NCBI GenBank assembly: GCA_005406025.1
Contig: BGZK01001577.1
Coordinates: forward strand, 1 to 64,000
Origin: Eumeta japonica
Taxonomy: Eukaryota > Arthropoda > Insecta > Lepidoptera > Psychidae
Reading direction: 5' to 3'
DNA length: 64,000 nt
Shown: piece by piece, positions 1-13,325 of the stretch
Numbering within the stretch: position 1 is the first letter of the stretch
Layout: every line of letters starts with the position of its first letter
Made by a program: the position numbers and the translations under genes
Notes under the pieces: model-generated
The model's input: only the letters and a program-made list of their open reading frames with translations
Databases searched by the model: none
Told to the model about the DNA's origin: nothing

Positions 1-2713
1 CATTATAGTTTAGTGTGTTAGCCCATTTATATTATTAACGACATAAATAGCATTCAATATAATAACGGGTCCGCTATCTGTTGTTATCGAGAGAAGGGTA
101 GTGGAGTATGTTCGACTTTGTACTCGTTTGGCTGCTATTTAGCTCCATATAAAGAAGTCAGCTTAAATACTTGAGCGTTGTTTATTATTGTTGTGACATT
201 TAAATTAATCATAATAATTGACATTAGTAAGTTGACCGATTGATTACGTTATTACGATGTGGAGGGTATTTTTAGTATATTTTGTTTTGTCATTTGTATA
301 TTTTTTTTCATATCTCAATCACAAAATGAAATTTATAATGTGAATTTAGTAGGGTAATTTCCGATAGTAGAGACCATTTTCTTAAAATTCACAGGCGTTT
401 AATGCTTATGATAAAGATTCTAAAAAAATATTTCTGGACCAAATATAATAAAAATTATTTTTGAACATTTTTTAAACACTAAGTTTGGAAATATTGTATA
501 CGGATTGAAAATACAAAATTTAGCAAATTCTAAAGATGTGCGTGGACACTTCCGTCGTATTTTATGCCATTAATCAGCTCATTAACTTTTAACTGCCAGA
601 AATTATATTAAAAAAAAAAACTGTCAAAAACTTATAGAACTTAATAACAAATAGAAATAAGATCTGCATACACGATATATTCTATTTGCCGAGGTATGTT
701 CAACATAATTCTTATAGGCTGTTAACAGTTTTTTCTGTCACTTGTTAAGTACGCATTGTTTCTCAGCATATTTTAAATAGTTGTCAGTCTGACTAAAACT
801 AGACCTGAATTGTATTGCCTGGAAAAAAATATTGTTGATGCCGAATTTTGATAGTTTTCCTGTATTGCCATTAACTACATATTTAGTAAGTTATTGAATT
901 CACATTTCTGGATTTCTCATCATTCGAAAGGACTTTCTATATCCACACGCATTCTGACATTCTTGAAAAACTAACTGTTTGGTTTTATTTCTTAGATATA
1001 GTTTTTATATCGTATCATTCCTTAATTTTTGAAATTTTTCTGTATATTTTGCATAATACAGCCATTATGTCATTATCTAATTACATTAACAGTTTTACAT
1101 ATTGAACGATAAATAAGAATGGGGGTCATGACAGCATAGACCGACAACCGAATAGAATTTGAAGAAGGTGACGGGCGTGAGCCATCACCGCAGGCCAATT
1201 GTCCGTAGGAGTTTTTTAACTTCTGTCTATGTATTTCTGTTGCTCTATGTTACGGAAAGTACGTCGTTAATAATTTTCAATTCATGTCCCCTCATGGGGA
1301 TATAGTTGAGTAACAAAAATTTGAGACACGAAGAAAAGGGTTGTGGCAATCGCCAAAGAAATTTTGTATTCCGTTTTTTTCGATTCCTGAACAGAAACCG
1401 TCACAAATAAAAGAACTATCAAAGTCAATCAGAAATTTTGTCTATTGACACGAACAGATAAGGAATCGACAAAAAATAAAAAAAAGAATTAAAAAATGGA
1501 AAAAAGCAAAGTGCGATAAAGTGAACAGAAAATACGAAAACAAGATGACGTAAAAATCATCCAATAAAATCTCGATGATAAATAAATATTTGCAATCGGA
1601 GGTAGCAAGGGTTGCAGCAAAATATGAATCTAATGTCTTCTACTGCAAATATTTATTTATTATTATTTATTAGTACCTATTGTTTATTCTTAATTAGGTT
1701 ATTTTTCTCTCACTGTATTAAGTAACGGTTTAGGTAACGGACATTAAAATTATCTTTGAAAGAAATAAAATTATGGATTTGTCATTTGATTTGAAGAATT
1801 ACATTGAATTACTTCAATAATTATTTTTTACGTTAATAAGTTCATGTTAATGTCATGATATTATTTTACAGCCGTCATTCTAGTTTTATAGTCATTTTTC
1901 AAATTAATAAAATTTATTATATGATTATACAATACAAGAACTTTACAACAGCTTTATTATAAGTTTTGAAAATTTAAGTGAGAATGGTTGCCAATCGAGT
2001 CTAAATCGTTACAGATCCTAAACGGTTATTCAAGTCGAAAAATTATTAAAGGAACCTAAAGACGATCATTAGAAACCCATTCAATGATATTTCACTTGAC
2101 ATAGTTCGTCGATTTTCATCTTTTGGTTTTTCATAATATGGCGTCTGGTTGTCGCGATACTGCATTTTGATTACTATTATGACTTTAGTGACACTCACAA
2201 GATCAAAACAAATCATTGACGTAAGAATCATCGAAACCTACCCACGCGTTTGGTCTCTAGAATGCCACAAAGGCACAAACTTACATATATATATATATAA
2301 GCTGATAAGAACATTACCCTCCGTTGCGTCGTCGCGCAGTCAGGTAAAAAGAAAGATTGAGTGAATAATGACGACGTTATACAAATAATATTCGAAGTCG
2401 GTTAACCAGGTGTATGGGAATTACCTTAATTATTTTTATTAAAAATAATATAAAATTCATTAAATATATTTAGAAATCAAGTAAGATGGGGAAAAAAACA
2501 TGTTATACCGTACGTAAAATATCTTCATTGTGAAGCTTGTTCAAAAGCGAAATAGAGGAGTGGTTATAATTATTTTTATAGTTAACTATATGAAATTTAA
2601 GCGCGCAAAGTATTTTTTTTATTTTTGAATGATATCAAAGCCGTGTATCTTCGAACATGTTCACGGATAGGCATTTATATTTTTGTATAAAATTTGCTTT
2701 TCTTATTTCTATA
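1..2713. other. Gene-free AT-rich sequence
   Basis: No coding exon, RNA gene or clear transposon recognised. Short open frames (for example 2046-2364) lack family signatures. Confidence 0.7.
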
Positions 2714-3979
2714 TTAGAGTACAAATAAGTTTCCGCCGTTTTGAGAGAGATGGCATGGCACGAGGCTTACGTTAGAATTCGCAGATGATAACCGGCTTTA
2801 AAATTAGGTTGCTCATTCAGGAACAACATAATTCTATCATATTATTAACTTCATATTAACATCATATATTTTTTTTACCAAAAATGTCCAAAATTGAGCC
2901 AAATAAGCGTCATTTGCGAGAACTTTTAATTTACTTCTTTAATTTAAAAAAAATCTGCAGCTGAGGCACATTAATTGCTCGTAGAAGCAAATAATGAGGC
3001 TGCTTTGAGTGAGAGAACATATCGTGAGTGGTTACAAAAGTTTAAAAACTGTGATTTTGACGTAGAAGACAAAGATCGCAGTGAAGAAGACCAAAAACTT
3101 ATGAGGATGCAGAATTGAGGATTTATTGGAAGAAGATTCGTTTCAAACACAAAAGGAATTTGCACTTATTTTAGAAGTCACTCAGCAAAGCAGTCTCGCA
3201 TCGTTTAAAATCGTTAGGAATGATTCATAAACAAGGTAATTGAGTTCCATACGAATTTAAAGAGATGTTGAACGCCGATTATGCATGAGTGAAATGCTGC
3301 TAGCTAGGCACAAAAATTTTTTACATCGAATCGTCACTGGTGATGAAAAGTGGATACATTATGATAATTCAAAAGAAGAAAATCATGGGGACTACCTGGC
3401 CACGCGTCAACATCCACAGCAAAACCGAATATTCATATAAAAACTCATGTTGTGTATTTGGTGGGATCAGCTGGATGTGGTGTATTACGAGTTGCTTAAT
3501 CCAAGCGAAACAATCACTGAACTCTATACCGAACACAATTGATGAGATTGAGCCGAGCTCTGAAGAAAAACGCCCTCAATACTACTCCAGACACGACAAA
3601 ATTATTCTTCTACATGATAATGCTCGTCCGCATGTAGCGGTTCCGGTGAAAAACTATTTGAAAACACTTGATTGAGAAGTACTACCCCACCCGCCGTATT
3701 CACCAGACATTGCGCCGTCCGACTATCATCTGTTTCGGTCAATGGCACATGCTCTGTCAGAGCAGCGGTTCATATCATATGAAGATACCAAAAATTGAGT
3801 TGATTCGTGGATAGTCTTAAAAGACAAGGAGTTCTTTTTAAATCCGAACGCTGCCTGAAAGATGGAAAAAAGTAGTTGCTGATGATGAACAATACTTCGA
3901 TTTAAATTAAATTACCGTTCTTTAACAATAAATATTATTTTATTGACAAAAAACGGCGGAAACTTATTTGTGCTCCTAA
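2714..3979 (+). mobile_element. cecropia-type mariner, degenerate, with intact ends
   Basis: 1266 bp flanked by TA on both sides (2712-2713, 3980-3981). Terminal inverted repeats of about 28 bp differ by one indel and one substitution (common core CAAATAAGTTTCCGCCGTTT). Inside is a mariner transposase reading frame on the plus strand broken by several frameshifts and stops. Size and ends are those of a full-length mariner. Confidence 0.95.
2884..3910 (+). pseudogene. Mariner transposase pseudogene (cecropia type)
   Basis: DDE transposase that would cut and paste the element. In scattered frames one sees MSKIEPNKRHLRE and LSERTYREWLQKFKNCDF (N-terminal helix-turn-helix), VTGDEKWIHYDN (first Asp), LLHDNARPH (second Asp), HPPYSPDIAPSDYHLF (third Asp, 34 residues on as in D,D34D mariners) and the end YFDLN followed by TAA at 3908-3910. 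At least four disruptions make it non-functional. The longest intact piece is 3340-3675. Confidence 0.92.
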
Positions 3980-4029
3980 TATATTGTACCAAGAAACTTT
4001 TGTTACGATTTTATTATTTATCATATATT

Positions 4030-4850
4030 ATAATTATTATATACTAACTGGTTTGGCAGACGTTGTTCTGCACTTTCTTGCCCGTATCAGTTAATACCCG
4101 CAGCTTCATCAGCATCGACGGGAGAATGAGTTTTATTTCTTTTGTATCGAGCGATGTCAATTTCAAACTCGGTCTGGTTTTAGATACTACGTGACTAAGC
4201 TCGAAAACGAGTGTGACTTATAAGTCACACTCGTTTTCGAGCTTAGTCCCGTTCCAGTTTCGGTTCAGGTCTCTGATCCTGGCCCCGTTCTCTATTCCGC
4301 TCTCCGTCCCACTTTCAGTTCCGGTTCCGTTCATGATTCAATTGCCGCTTCTCGTCTTCGATTTCGTCTCGATCTGATCCCGATTCCGATTTTGTTCTCG
4401 ATCTCAATTGCGGTTCCACTTTCGATTCGATTTCAATAAATTATCACCTACAAACTACTTACTCGTAAGGTAAATTTTATTCAATGAACTGTTTCATATA
4501 AAATTGTATTATTGTAAAGTTCTTACATAATGTCTAAAAAAAGTCCGGTTTAAAAAAAAATAAAAGGTACTATCAATTTTCTGGTATCATTTCAATCGGT
4601 AAAATTGCGTGTTTTCGCTTCTTTCTCTTTTTCCCCGTAACAATATGATATCCAAAAACATCCTATATATCAATACAGGTAATAAGGTACTTCCATACCA
4701 ATTTTCTCAAAATCCCATCCAATAGTTTTTGAATGATGCGTTGTTTAGACGAGTGAGACAGACAGACAAACAATTTCAAAAATTGGTGTTTTATATTCCA
4801 AATCGATGAGTATATAAACTACTAACAAAATTAAAAAAAAATAGGATATG
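4030..4850 (+). repeat. Dispersed retroelement fragment with the same degenerate core
   Basis: Starts CTGGTTTGGCAGACGTTGTT, has a pyrimidine-rich core of TTCCGGTTCC/GATCTGATCCC units (4245-4435), then AATCCCATCCAATAGTTTTT and AGTGAGACAGACAGACAAAC, the tail pattern of old lepidopteran repeats. It begins about 50 bp after the cecropia-type mariner and contains the 56-bp palindrome at 4193-4248. Confidence 0.55.
4193..4248. repeat. Perfect 56-bp palindrome with no loop
   Basis: Left arm 4193-4220 begins GACTAAGCTCGAAAACGAG; the right arm 4221-4248 is its exact reverse complement. Centre CTTATAAG. Confidence 0.95.
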
Positions 4851-7100
4851 CATAGACATCTTATTACAATTTTATTATATTGTATCTACAGATTGAGATG
4901 CATAGAATATCAAAGAATTTTCCCTGAATAAAATCTTATATTAGCTTCGTAAATATCGTCTCACAAACATTTTCCAATATTTGTTTATTCGTACTGTTGT
5001 TTATTTAAACCAATGATGTCACAAAACTTATCAGAAATTATTTTGCATGTCAATAATATTTGTACACGCAACACACACGCTATGTTTATCATCATTTGCT
5101 CGTGTTGTTACTCATTGTGAAATTGATGGCAATTAGGGCGGGTCAATAGTCGAATTGTTGCGTGAGTAATACAATTAAAAAACTAAACATTGAAAAATTT
5201 TTTGAAAACTGCTTCTTACTTCTTCTTGCTTTATATGAATGACGAAATCGAGTAAGAAATATATTATATAATATAATATCTCTAAATTGTACGTGCTGCA
5301 GATATGAGTTCGCAACAAAACATTATCTTTAAATTGACAGCTTCCACAAAGTTTTATTACAAAGATAATTTTACGACATCAGAAGGCAGTTGCAGATAAA
5401 ACAGACCGTATAGTGTAATAGTACACGAAATAATACATTTATTTTCAAAACTTCTGATATAATAACATAAATATTTCTTGAAATTCCAAGCTTTTTACCT
5501 TATTACGGAGAATGCGTGGTACGTTTCAAACATTATGCTCTAAAATCCGAAAGAATGCAGTTCTGGATAAAAACGTTAGAATTATCTTGACTCCACAAAC
5601 AATATAAAGCGTATGACACCATCGTCTATTTAATTTGATAATAATACCGTACATGTATATTGATAATTTTCCAACAAAAAAATTAGCGAACCTCTTCAAG
5701 GACGGCTCTCGAACGAAATAAATCTTGATAAGACAGTAGTAATAAATAACTAGTAGTCTGTCGCGCCTTTATCTGTTGCAGTGAAAAGGTAATTAATTTG
5801 TATACAGGATTGATCGACCGATCCGAATGTACATAACGATTACAGTTTCGATGTTGATCGCAATCGCGACCGCGACCTCGACCATGATCTCGATCCCGAT
5901 CTCGGACCGGTCTATTATAAGTCTGTAACAATTCTCATGGTGACCGTGACCCACGTGTGTGTTGAGCGAAATCATCTCTGATTTCTACGTGTAACCGTCA
6001 TTTGAAACAAAACCGATACTATACGGATTTCCGTACCGTCCGCGACTTTACTTACGGGAAAGGGCCTCGTAAGTGCAATACTTAAATAAAACTAAATATA
6101 TTTTAAACATTTTTGAATGGTGCGATCTGAAGCGTATCTCTTCACATTACTTATATAAAATAAGGTGTAAAATCGTGTGACATTCATACCAGTGTCGCAA
6201 AATATAATTTATTCTAAAAAGGTGTAATTGTTAGGGTCAGTTATTAAAAAATAAAAATATGTAATGTCAGAATGCCACACTACGTAATAAACAAATTTTA
6301 AATTTTAATCAAGCTCGACTAAAAAATATTGACTCGTTAAATTCATATTAAGTAACCAAAACTAGGTTCACACGATGACATATCACTGTATAGCATATTT
6401 TTTTAACCAGGATTGATAAAATAGTGCTCTGCTCAATTACTATAAGTTAATATGAGTTTTAAAGAGCTACAAATATTGCTATTCGCTAACGTTGAAGGAA
6501 AACAAAATAAGGAAACTTGTAGTTAGACAGAAGGTAAAAACTGCTCTTGTTGTGAGTATAAATTGTAACAGTCATGAGTTGGAGCTCATGCCTAGTTCAA
6601 CTAACTGAGAAACAAAACCGCATTGAAATTTTCATTCCTGACTGCTCGATATGCCTATATGCTATAAGACTGACATGCTATCTGCATTTAAATAATTTCT
6701 CTCATTTCAAGATTCGCCTTAAACAGATGTTTACAACTCGTTTATTTAATTATACAAGCAGCCAGTAATCCGTCATCATACAACCGTAAAGACGTGAAAT
6801 TCCGTCTGCGAGGAACCGGTATAAATTACTCTTAATGCCGTAGGTATACTACGACTCGATCAGTGCCCACACTTTCTCTCGGAATTCCTCTTCGCTAGAT
6901 GTCGCACTTTCAACTCTATATATTTATTAGGCAACGGAGCAACAAATGAAGATAATAAATTCAACTCTATGTATGTTATAATATGCATTTTCGTCTGAAG
7001 TTCGAAAAGCACTAAAATTATTTTAACGTGTCACGTGCCGATTGTTTTGCGTGGACAAGCCGCCGACCGCGATGGCCGTGGCCTATCCGTGCGATTCTAA
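4850..7100. other. Gene-free sequence
   Basis: AT-rich with one degenerate repeat core (5815-5915). GC rises at 7030-7130 before the open frame at 7107. Nothing else recognised. Confidence 0.65.
5815..5915. repeat. Degenerate GATCTCGATCCCG core
   Basis: Run of CGACC/GATCTCGATCCC units, same type as in 4030-4850 and 48130-49030. It produces an Arg/Asp-rich open frame on the minus strand that is not a gene. Confidence 0.5.
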
Positions 7101-7106
7101 CCGCTC

Positions 7107-7336
7107 GTCGTGTTAAATAAACGTCTCTGTGGCCCGCGGGAGGTTGACGCCGATATGTCAAAGGTAGTGCAAAATCGACAGAGTTGCCAGTGTAATTTAA
7201 AATATTTGAAGGTTTTATTCGCGATCTTCAAGGATCACGAAAAAATTATGCACGATCTACCATATGATCCAGTAGAGTATAAATATGTGTGTACTTTAGA
7301 AACTGCTGTAAACAATACATACGAATACCAAATGTA
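7107..7336 (+). other. Open frame of unknown nature cut by a mariner
   Basis: In a locally GC-richer stretch (7030-7170), a frame reads MSKVVQNRQSCQCNLKYLK from ATG 7155 and then HDLPYDPVEYKYVCTLETAV up to the mellifera-type mariner at 7337. Composition is protein-like but no family was recognised and no splice site was assigned. Could be a chance frame. Confidence 0.25.
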
Positions 7337-8285
7337 TAGGGTTGGACAAAATTTTCTTCTTTTTCGTATCTTATGTACAAATTCAAGATAATTTTTCATC
7401 ATATTTTATTTATGAAAATCTGAGGGTGCAAGGCCAGGGTTATATGGTGGATGTATTAACACTTCCCAACCAAACTCTCTTAATATTTACTGAGTGGCTA
7501 TAGATGTGTGTGGTCTGGCGTTATCTCGGTGAAAAACCATACCTTTTTTTTGATCAATTTCGGCCGTTTATTCTTTACTTCTTGCTCGAGTCTCATCAAC
7601 TGTTGGCAGTAGAGATCCAAATTGATGGTTTTTCCCGACGATGAAAGTTGATAATGAATAACGTCCTTTCAATTTCACCATATACATAGCATCAACTTAT
7701 TGCGAGTTAAACCGGGTTTCGCTATAGTACAGCTTGCTTTCCATTTGACCATGGTCTTGTCCACATGTTCTTGTCGCAGGTAATCCATTTTTCATCACCA
7801 TCGTTTCAAAAATGGTTCGGTTTCATTATGTTTCAATAGAGAATTGCAAATATATGCGACTTATTAGATTTCTTTCAGTGAGCTCATGTAGGACCCAATT
7901 TTCGAGCTTTTATGTATGTCCGCTTTTTTCAAAGGGTTCAAAACTGTTTTGTGGTCAATCCTCAGCTCTTCAGCTATATCGTAAGAACTAATATGCCGAT
8001 CTTGATCTAACTTTACAAAATGTAATTGTATTTTTTTTTTTGGGGCTCTTTTTGTGATAAAACTTCAAAATGTATCGAATTTCTACGTTAGATACACTCA
8101 TTTTGGTGGCCAGAGAAATAGTAGAAAGATGGCGGGACACCGTTTATACTTTTTTGTTTGCTTTTTTTAAAAATCTCATCTATTTAATGGCATCACAACT
8201 AGCCAGATACAAACAGCACAACCAAAGAGATTTTACTACAAATTTTTATTCATGAAACATCTAAAAACTTTTTCCCCATCCTAAT
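7337..8285 (-). mobile_element. mellifera-type mariner, internally deleted
   Basis: Imperfect terminal inverted repeats: TAGGGTTGGACAAAA at the low end, TAGGATGGGGAAAAAG (minus strand) at the high end. At about 0.95 kb it is some 350 bp shorter than a complete mariner. End coordinates are good to a few bases. It interrupts or abuts an open frame at 7107-7336 (see findings). Confidence 0.85.
7400..8101 (-). pseudogene. Mariner transposase remnant (mellifera type)
   Basis: Reading the minus strand from ATG at 8101: an N-terminal piece (MSVSNVEIRYILKFYHKKSP), then a second helix-turn-helix piece in another frame (SSYDIAEELRIDHKTVLN), a GDEKW region reduced to traces, VFHRDNARPHTS (second Asp) and EVLIHPPYNPGLAPSDFH (third Asp). 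About 60 codons between the two DNA-binding helices and the region after the third Asp are missing. Several stops. Confidence 0.88.
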
Positions 8286-11200
8286 TTATTAATTTGTAAA
8301 GCTTTTATGAATTTAAATAACATGGATGCCAACAGTGAAAACTTATTTCAATACAGACTGTATTTAATAAATATTAGATATATTTTTTTATAATCACTAT
8401 AATGTGATTTATTATTAGTTGTGATTTATTATTATTAGTACTTGACATAAAAACTTAATTGAGTTTCTCGGGAAAAGAGATGTTTTATTACAAATAATGT
8501 TTTACATACAATATTTCACTTCTCCATACAATTTTACATAACTAAAATTACTAACCTGGAAAAGAAACAACATTTAAAGCTATTATTTCGTTATAATTGA
8601 TTCGGTTCTCTTTATTTAGCGTAATGGCTTCTTCAAAAATTGTATTTCTTTGACAACTTAAAACTTAACCTTTACATCTATCTATCTATCTGTCATAGAG
8701 CAATCAAATGACATGAGTAAATAAATGCGCGGCAAATTCAAATTAAATGAAGTGTCATGATCATGGCGTTCGTTTACATATGTAACATAGATTTAGAGAG
8801 GAAAAATTGATAATAATAATAGTAATATATAGAATCTATGAAAATAGCATGTCAATTTTTTTATCTAAAGTGTTTGTTATTTTCTTTTATCAATTTTTTA
8901 CGTTATTTGTTTATCTATAGTCTACATTATTTGTTAAAGGATAAACATAAAAGCACATAAAGACGCATAAAATCCATAATGTACATGTAATAAATAATCA
9001 TTAAAAGATTAATTTAATTCACATAATGTGAGAAATTTTATTCTTTCTATGCCATTAATCGTAGAATATCGTGGAACAGCAGCGGATTTCACCCTCCACC
9101 TGGCATCATTGGATCAGCGTTCAGGGCTGATGGCTCAAGTCTCGCAATCTGAAAGGAATCTGATTGTGGCAGAGTGTGCATCAGCAATGGGGGTTGTTGA
9201 AACATGAAAAAACGACAATGGAGGTAGAATAAATTTAGTGGTAACATGCCCCAAGAGGCAGGAGTTCTTGTTGACAGGAGGCCGTAAACCATTAAAACAT
9301 GGTTCCTGAGTTGAACCGTTTCTTATTCCTACCTTTACTTTCGCCACGTAAATGAATGTGTGATCAGATTTAATGGAAAAATTAATATAACAACAATTTA
9401 ATCGTTATGTTATGTGATAACACTTATGAAATATAAACAATTGGAAATATCGACGTAGTGTGACTGTGTGCGCTTATATAAATATATGTAAATAAGCACC
9501 ACAAATAAAGTATGTAGATAATGTAAACATTCTTCCTATGATTGTCTTCTTATCTATTCATAATAATATAATGCAGGCTTGTGATATTATAATAGGGAAA
9601 TGATTATAAATAAAGGAAGTAGATAAAATAATATAAACGGTTACATAGTAATCGAGAAGGTGATAATATTGCTTAGTGTAATAATTATTTATTGTTAGGC
9701 CTGAACATTTTATATAGACGTAAAAGCATTGGCTCCTCTAAGACAATGCTGAAAACCTGAATCATTTAATATAGCTATAAAACTTTTCAATCTTAAAACT
9801 TTTTCAGGCAGTCATTTTGACTATTTCAGCTTCTGAACTTTAGCATGATAGTAGCGTACTGTGTGCGAAAATTATGAATTAGTCGATTAGAAAAGCCGAA
9901 CATATTTATATGAATTACAAAATTTAAAACGACATGGCACATTATAGTGTTAACGCCTAAAGGCGGACAATATTTAAGTCGAATAATTATTTGTTATTTG
10001 CTGTTTTATGACAGCAAAATTTTTTCACACTATCTTTGCGATATTGAAGACAACGTAATTTGATCGGTGTCTAAGATAGCCTATGTCTAATAATTTGTTA
10101 CTGCGAGTGCTTAACTTTACGAAGCATAACCTTCTATTCATTAAGCAGTTAAATTTAATAAATAGTGTTCTATTTAAGTGGATTAACTTTAATAAATTAT
10201 TATAAACGCTATCGAATACCTGGTCCATGCAACAGGCATACCTTTAACTTACAAGATTCATAGTTGTTGCTATTAATTATTTTTTATTATTTTAATATTT
10301 CTCCCCGATAATGCTTTTTAAATTTTAATGAATTAATTGTTAACATAATGGAAATAATATAGTAAATGATCAAGAGACTATTTGATTTTTTATTAGGTAA
10401 GACTAAGCTAATATTGCCTACTCCATATTGAAATTCTACATATGTACACTGCCGTCATGTATTGACGCAATATGTAAATAATAATTTTTATAAAATATAA
10501 ATTTTATTGCCTTAAAGTGAGATAACCCTTAATGCCTTTGTTAACTATTTAAATTATAGTGATGTTTCTGACGGTAGAACAAACTTTTTTGATATTTGAT
10601 AGATAAAAATTATCTTGGTGACCAATTGGTTAATTAGTTTGTTTCAAACAAAAAGGTAACCGGTTGGACCGTCAGACTAAAAATAGTTTAGAGGGAGCCA
10701 TAAAATATGAAGCCTTCACTTCTTTATACTTAGACTTGTGTTTTATTTCATGATGCCTGTAATGAAATAAAAAGGGATAGTAAAATGATTGACAGGCACG
10801 CCCTTGACAAAGGTTATTTTTCATATTTATAAAATAGGTGTAAAGATATGCCTTACCAAAACTATTATCAACAATTTTGGCACTTTGTTTTTACCATGAA
10901 TGCATATATAAATGATTAAATTTTTTTAGAATGTTTTTTCTGTATCAGTGAATATTATAATATCCATACAAAGAAGGTTCATACGAATTAAGTGTCTGTT
11001 TCTTTGTTCAGACAAATCACTGAATCGGCTGTAAGGACTATCATAGAACAATGCTTTGATCCCATGATATATTATTCGCATAAGTATGAAAAGTGACAAA
11101 AAATTGTTTCCTACATTCCTTATAATGACTATGAACTCTTAAAATCCAATTAGAGTAACAAACACTTCTGATAATTTTAGTAATATTCATAATCAATAAA

Positions 11201-11493
11201 CTATAATGCTTTTGTACTTATAATAGAGATTAAACCTAGTTTTATACATACAATGAAGTTTTATAAACCTAAATCTGTATCTAATTAATCATGATATTAA
11301 TAATCCATAATATTCGCTTATTTAAGCCATTGGACTTAATAATACTCATTTTAAAATGTGAGATTGCCAATTCTCAGACTTTCTACACATTTATGTACTT
11401 AAAGATTGTCGTAATATTCCACAGCATTTAATATCTGTATTTAATGCGTGCGGAAATGTGTAAATATGAGTCCAGCGTAATTTCGTAATCGAT
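8286..11493. other. Gene-free AT-rich sequence
   Basis: The only stretch with protein-like texture is 9089-9347 on the minus strand (see findings). The rest shows no recognisable element. Confidence 0.65.
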
Positions 11494-11840
11494 GTGGTGC
11501 AGCCACGCTGTGGTTAACTTGGGTGCAACACGAAAATGCGCCAGCCCGATTAGTGAGGTACCACATTCTCGCAAAATACAGATGTGAAGCAATAGCTTTT
11601 GCTGTTGCATTTCGTACAATGAGTGAGAGTTTCGGTGGCCCACCTCCCCCTTCATAGCCCCCGCTCCCATTCTGACACCCCATTCCTCTCTCTATCAGAT
11701 ATCTTACTCTTACCCAAAAGCTTAGCAACATAGTAATGACCCGTTTGGGGGTTGCGAGTATCTATTGTCGGCTATGGCCACCTGCTTACTGGCGGCTCGC
11801 ATGCCGCATGCTCATTTGCCCCTCCAATGCTAAAAAATGA
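11494..11840 (+). repeat. Retroposon 3' end, copy 1
   Basis: Shares, in order, GCCACGCTGTGGT, GCAACACGAAAATG, GTGAGGTACCAC, GAGTGAGAGTTTCGGTGGCC and a 3' end TGCTCATTTGCCCCTCCAAT with the copy at 28780. This is a family of short retroposon ends common in moth and butterfly genomes (by recollection of the motif). Open frames across it are by-products. Confidence 0.65.
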
Positions 11841-11975
11841 GGAAATGTTTTTTTTAGCTAAATGAAAAATGTCTCTAAAACTGTTTTTGTTTTTTGATTT
11901 CATGTAGTTTACGTAATAATACATGTTTATATTTTTGGAGAATATTAATTATTTCAATACAATTAGGCCCAAAGA

Positions 11976-11977
<2 letters not shown>

Positions 11978-12021
<44 letters not shown>
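11978..12021. repeat. AT microsatellite, 44 bp
   Basis: Uninterrupted AT dinucleotide run. The Ile/Tyr frame across it is not a gene. Confidence 0.95.
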
Positions 12022-12025
<4 letters not shown>

Positions 12026-12709
12026 TTACAATTATCATTGGCATAGTACAATATTTACATAATTTCATTTTGAATTTTAAATTATTAAATTCTACTATAT
12101 GCACAAAATTAAAAAAAAATTACACTTGTTGACACTGCAAAGAAATGAAATGGTTCAAATTTTATCAACTCAATGAGTAAGAAATATTTAACATTATTAT
12201 ATGATTCCGTATACTTTTAATAAGTACATTTCTAATCTAGTCAGAAATATTACATCTTGTCAACTTTCTGACTGGCTCGTAACAAATTAGTCATTGTTGA
12301 CTTAATGTTTAACTAACAGTATTTCAAGAATTCAATAAGGAATAACTAAAATAATAAATTTATTGCAGTGAGACAATGAAAAAAATATTTAAAAGTAATA
12401 ATGACTGACGATGTTTCACAGTAAAACCAACGATATTAATTTCTTGTGTGCACCTATTTGCAGTTGCACCCTGACACGAAACATAGGTAATATCTTGATA
12501 TTATTGGGGGTCTGCATATCGTAAATACTATGAAAAATACGAGAAATTGATAAAAATGAACACCATCACTATGCACAAAATCTCTTGATTGCCTCATTTT
12601 TACATAGGACTGAATCAAATATAACAGCAACATAAACTATGAGATACTATAACATAAACTTTTTAAATATTGTATTGTGTGAAGTAATAATTCGCGGAAA
12701 TCCATAGTA

Positions 12710-13325
12710 GACGCTTGCCTGCAACATGCATTAACATGCAGCATGCAACCCACCGTTGACCCTCGAATCTGCCTCTCCACTACGAGTCTCTATCCAAATG
12801 ATCGAATATTGATTCCAGAGGATTGACAGATATCGAACACCTAAGCAAGTGTTATTTATTTTTATAATTATCTTATTCCGCCAACCGTTAAATTATTAAT
12901 TCTACGTACGTTTCATGCCAACCAAGCATATCCTCAGGAAGTTGCCGACAGTCAAATCCATCGGTGATAGTCTGTGGCTGCCTTAAGAATATTTTCGTCG
13001 CTCTTTGACCATTGCATGACAGCGGCCCGCTTAACGAGGTTGTGATGGTTGTTTTAACGCTCCTTGCACCCTGGTGGATGTGACTGTCGGCAATTTCCTG
13101 AGGATGTGCCTGGTTGGCATGAAACGTATGTAGAATTAACAATTTAACGGTTTGCGGAATAAGATAATCATAAAAATAAATAACATTTGCTTAGGTGTTC
13201 GATATCTGTCAATCCTCTGGAATCAATATTCGATCATTTGGATAGAGATTCGCAGAGGAGAGGCAGATTCGAGGGTCAGCGGTGGGTTCCATGCTGCATG
13301 TTAATGCATGTTGCAGGCAAGGGTC
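12710..13325. mobile_element. Foldback element with about 255-bp inverted arms
   Basis: Left arm 12710 to about 12965 and right arm about 13070-13325 are inverted repeats with roughly 90% match by eye (outer part CTTGCCTGCAACATGCATTA). The unique centre is only about 105 bp. Flanked by TA (12708-12709, 13326-13327), which suggests a Tc1/mariner or PIF-type transposition history. No protein coded; the open frame at 12888-13142 is a by-product of the arms. Confidence 0.88.

Noticed and set aside
5683..5931. Arg/Asp-rich open frame on the minus strand, resembling an RD/RG-repeat protein
   Set aside because: It is produced by the degenerate GATCTCGATCCCG repeat core; similar arrays occur elsewhere in the window without a frame.
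11428..11731. 80-96 codon minus-strand frames with Gly-rich stretch
   Set aside because: They lie within the retroposon 3' end repeated at 28780.
12888..13142. 84-codon open frame in the foldback element
   Set aside because: Runs across both inverted arms and the centre with no start context, splice site or family; a by-product of the arms.
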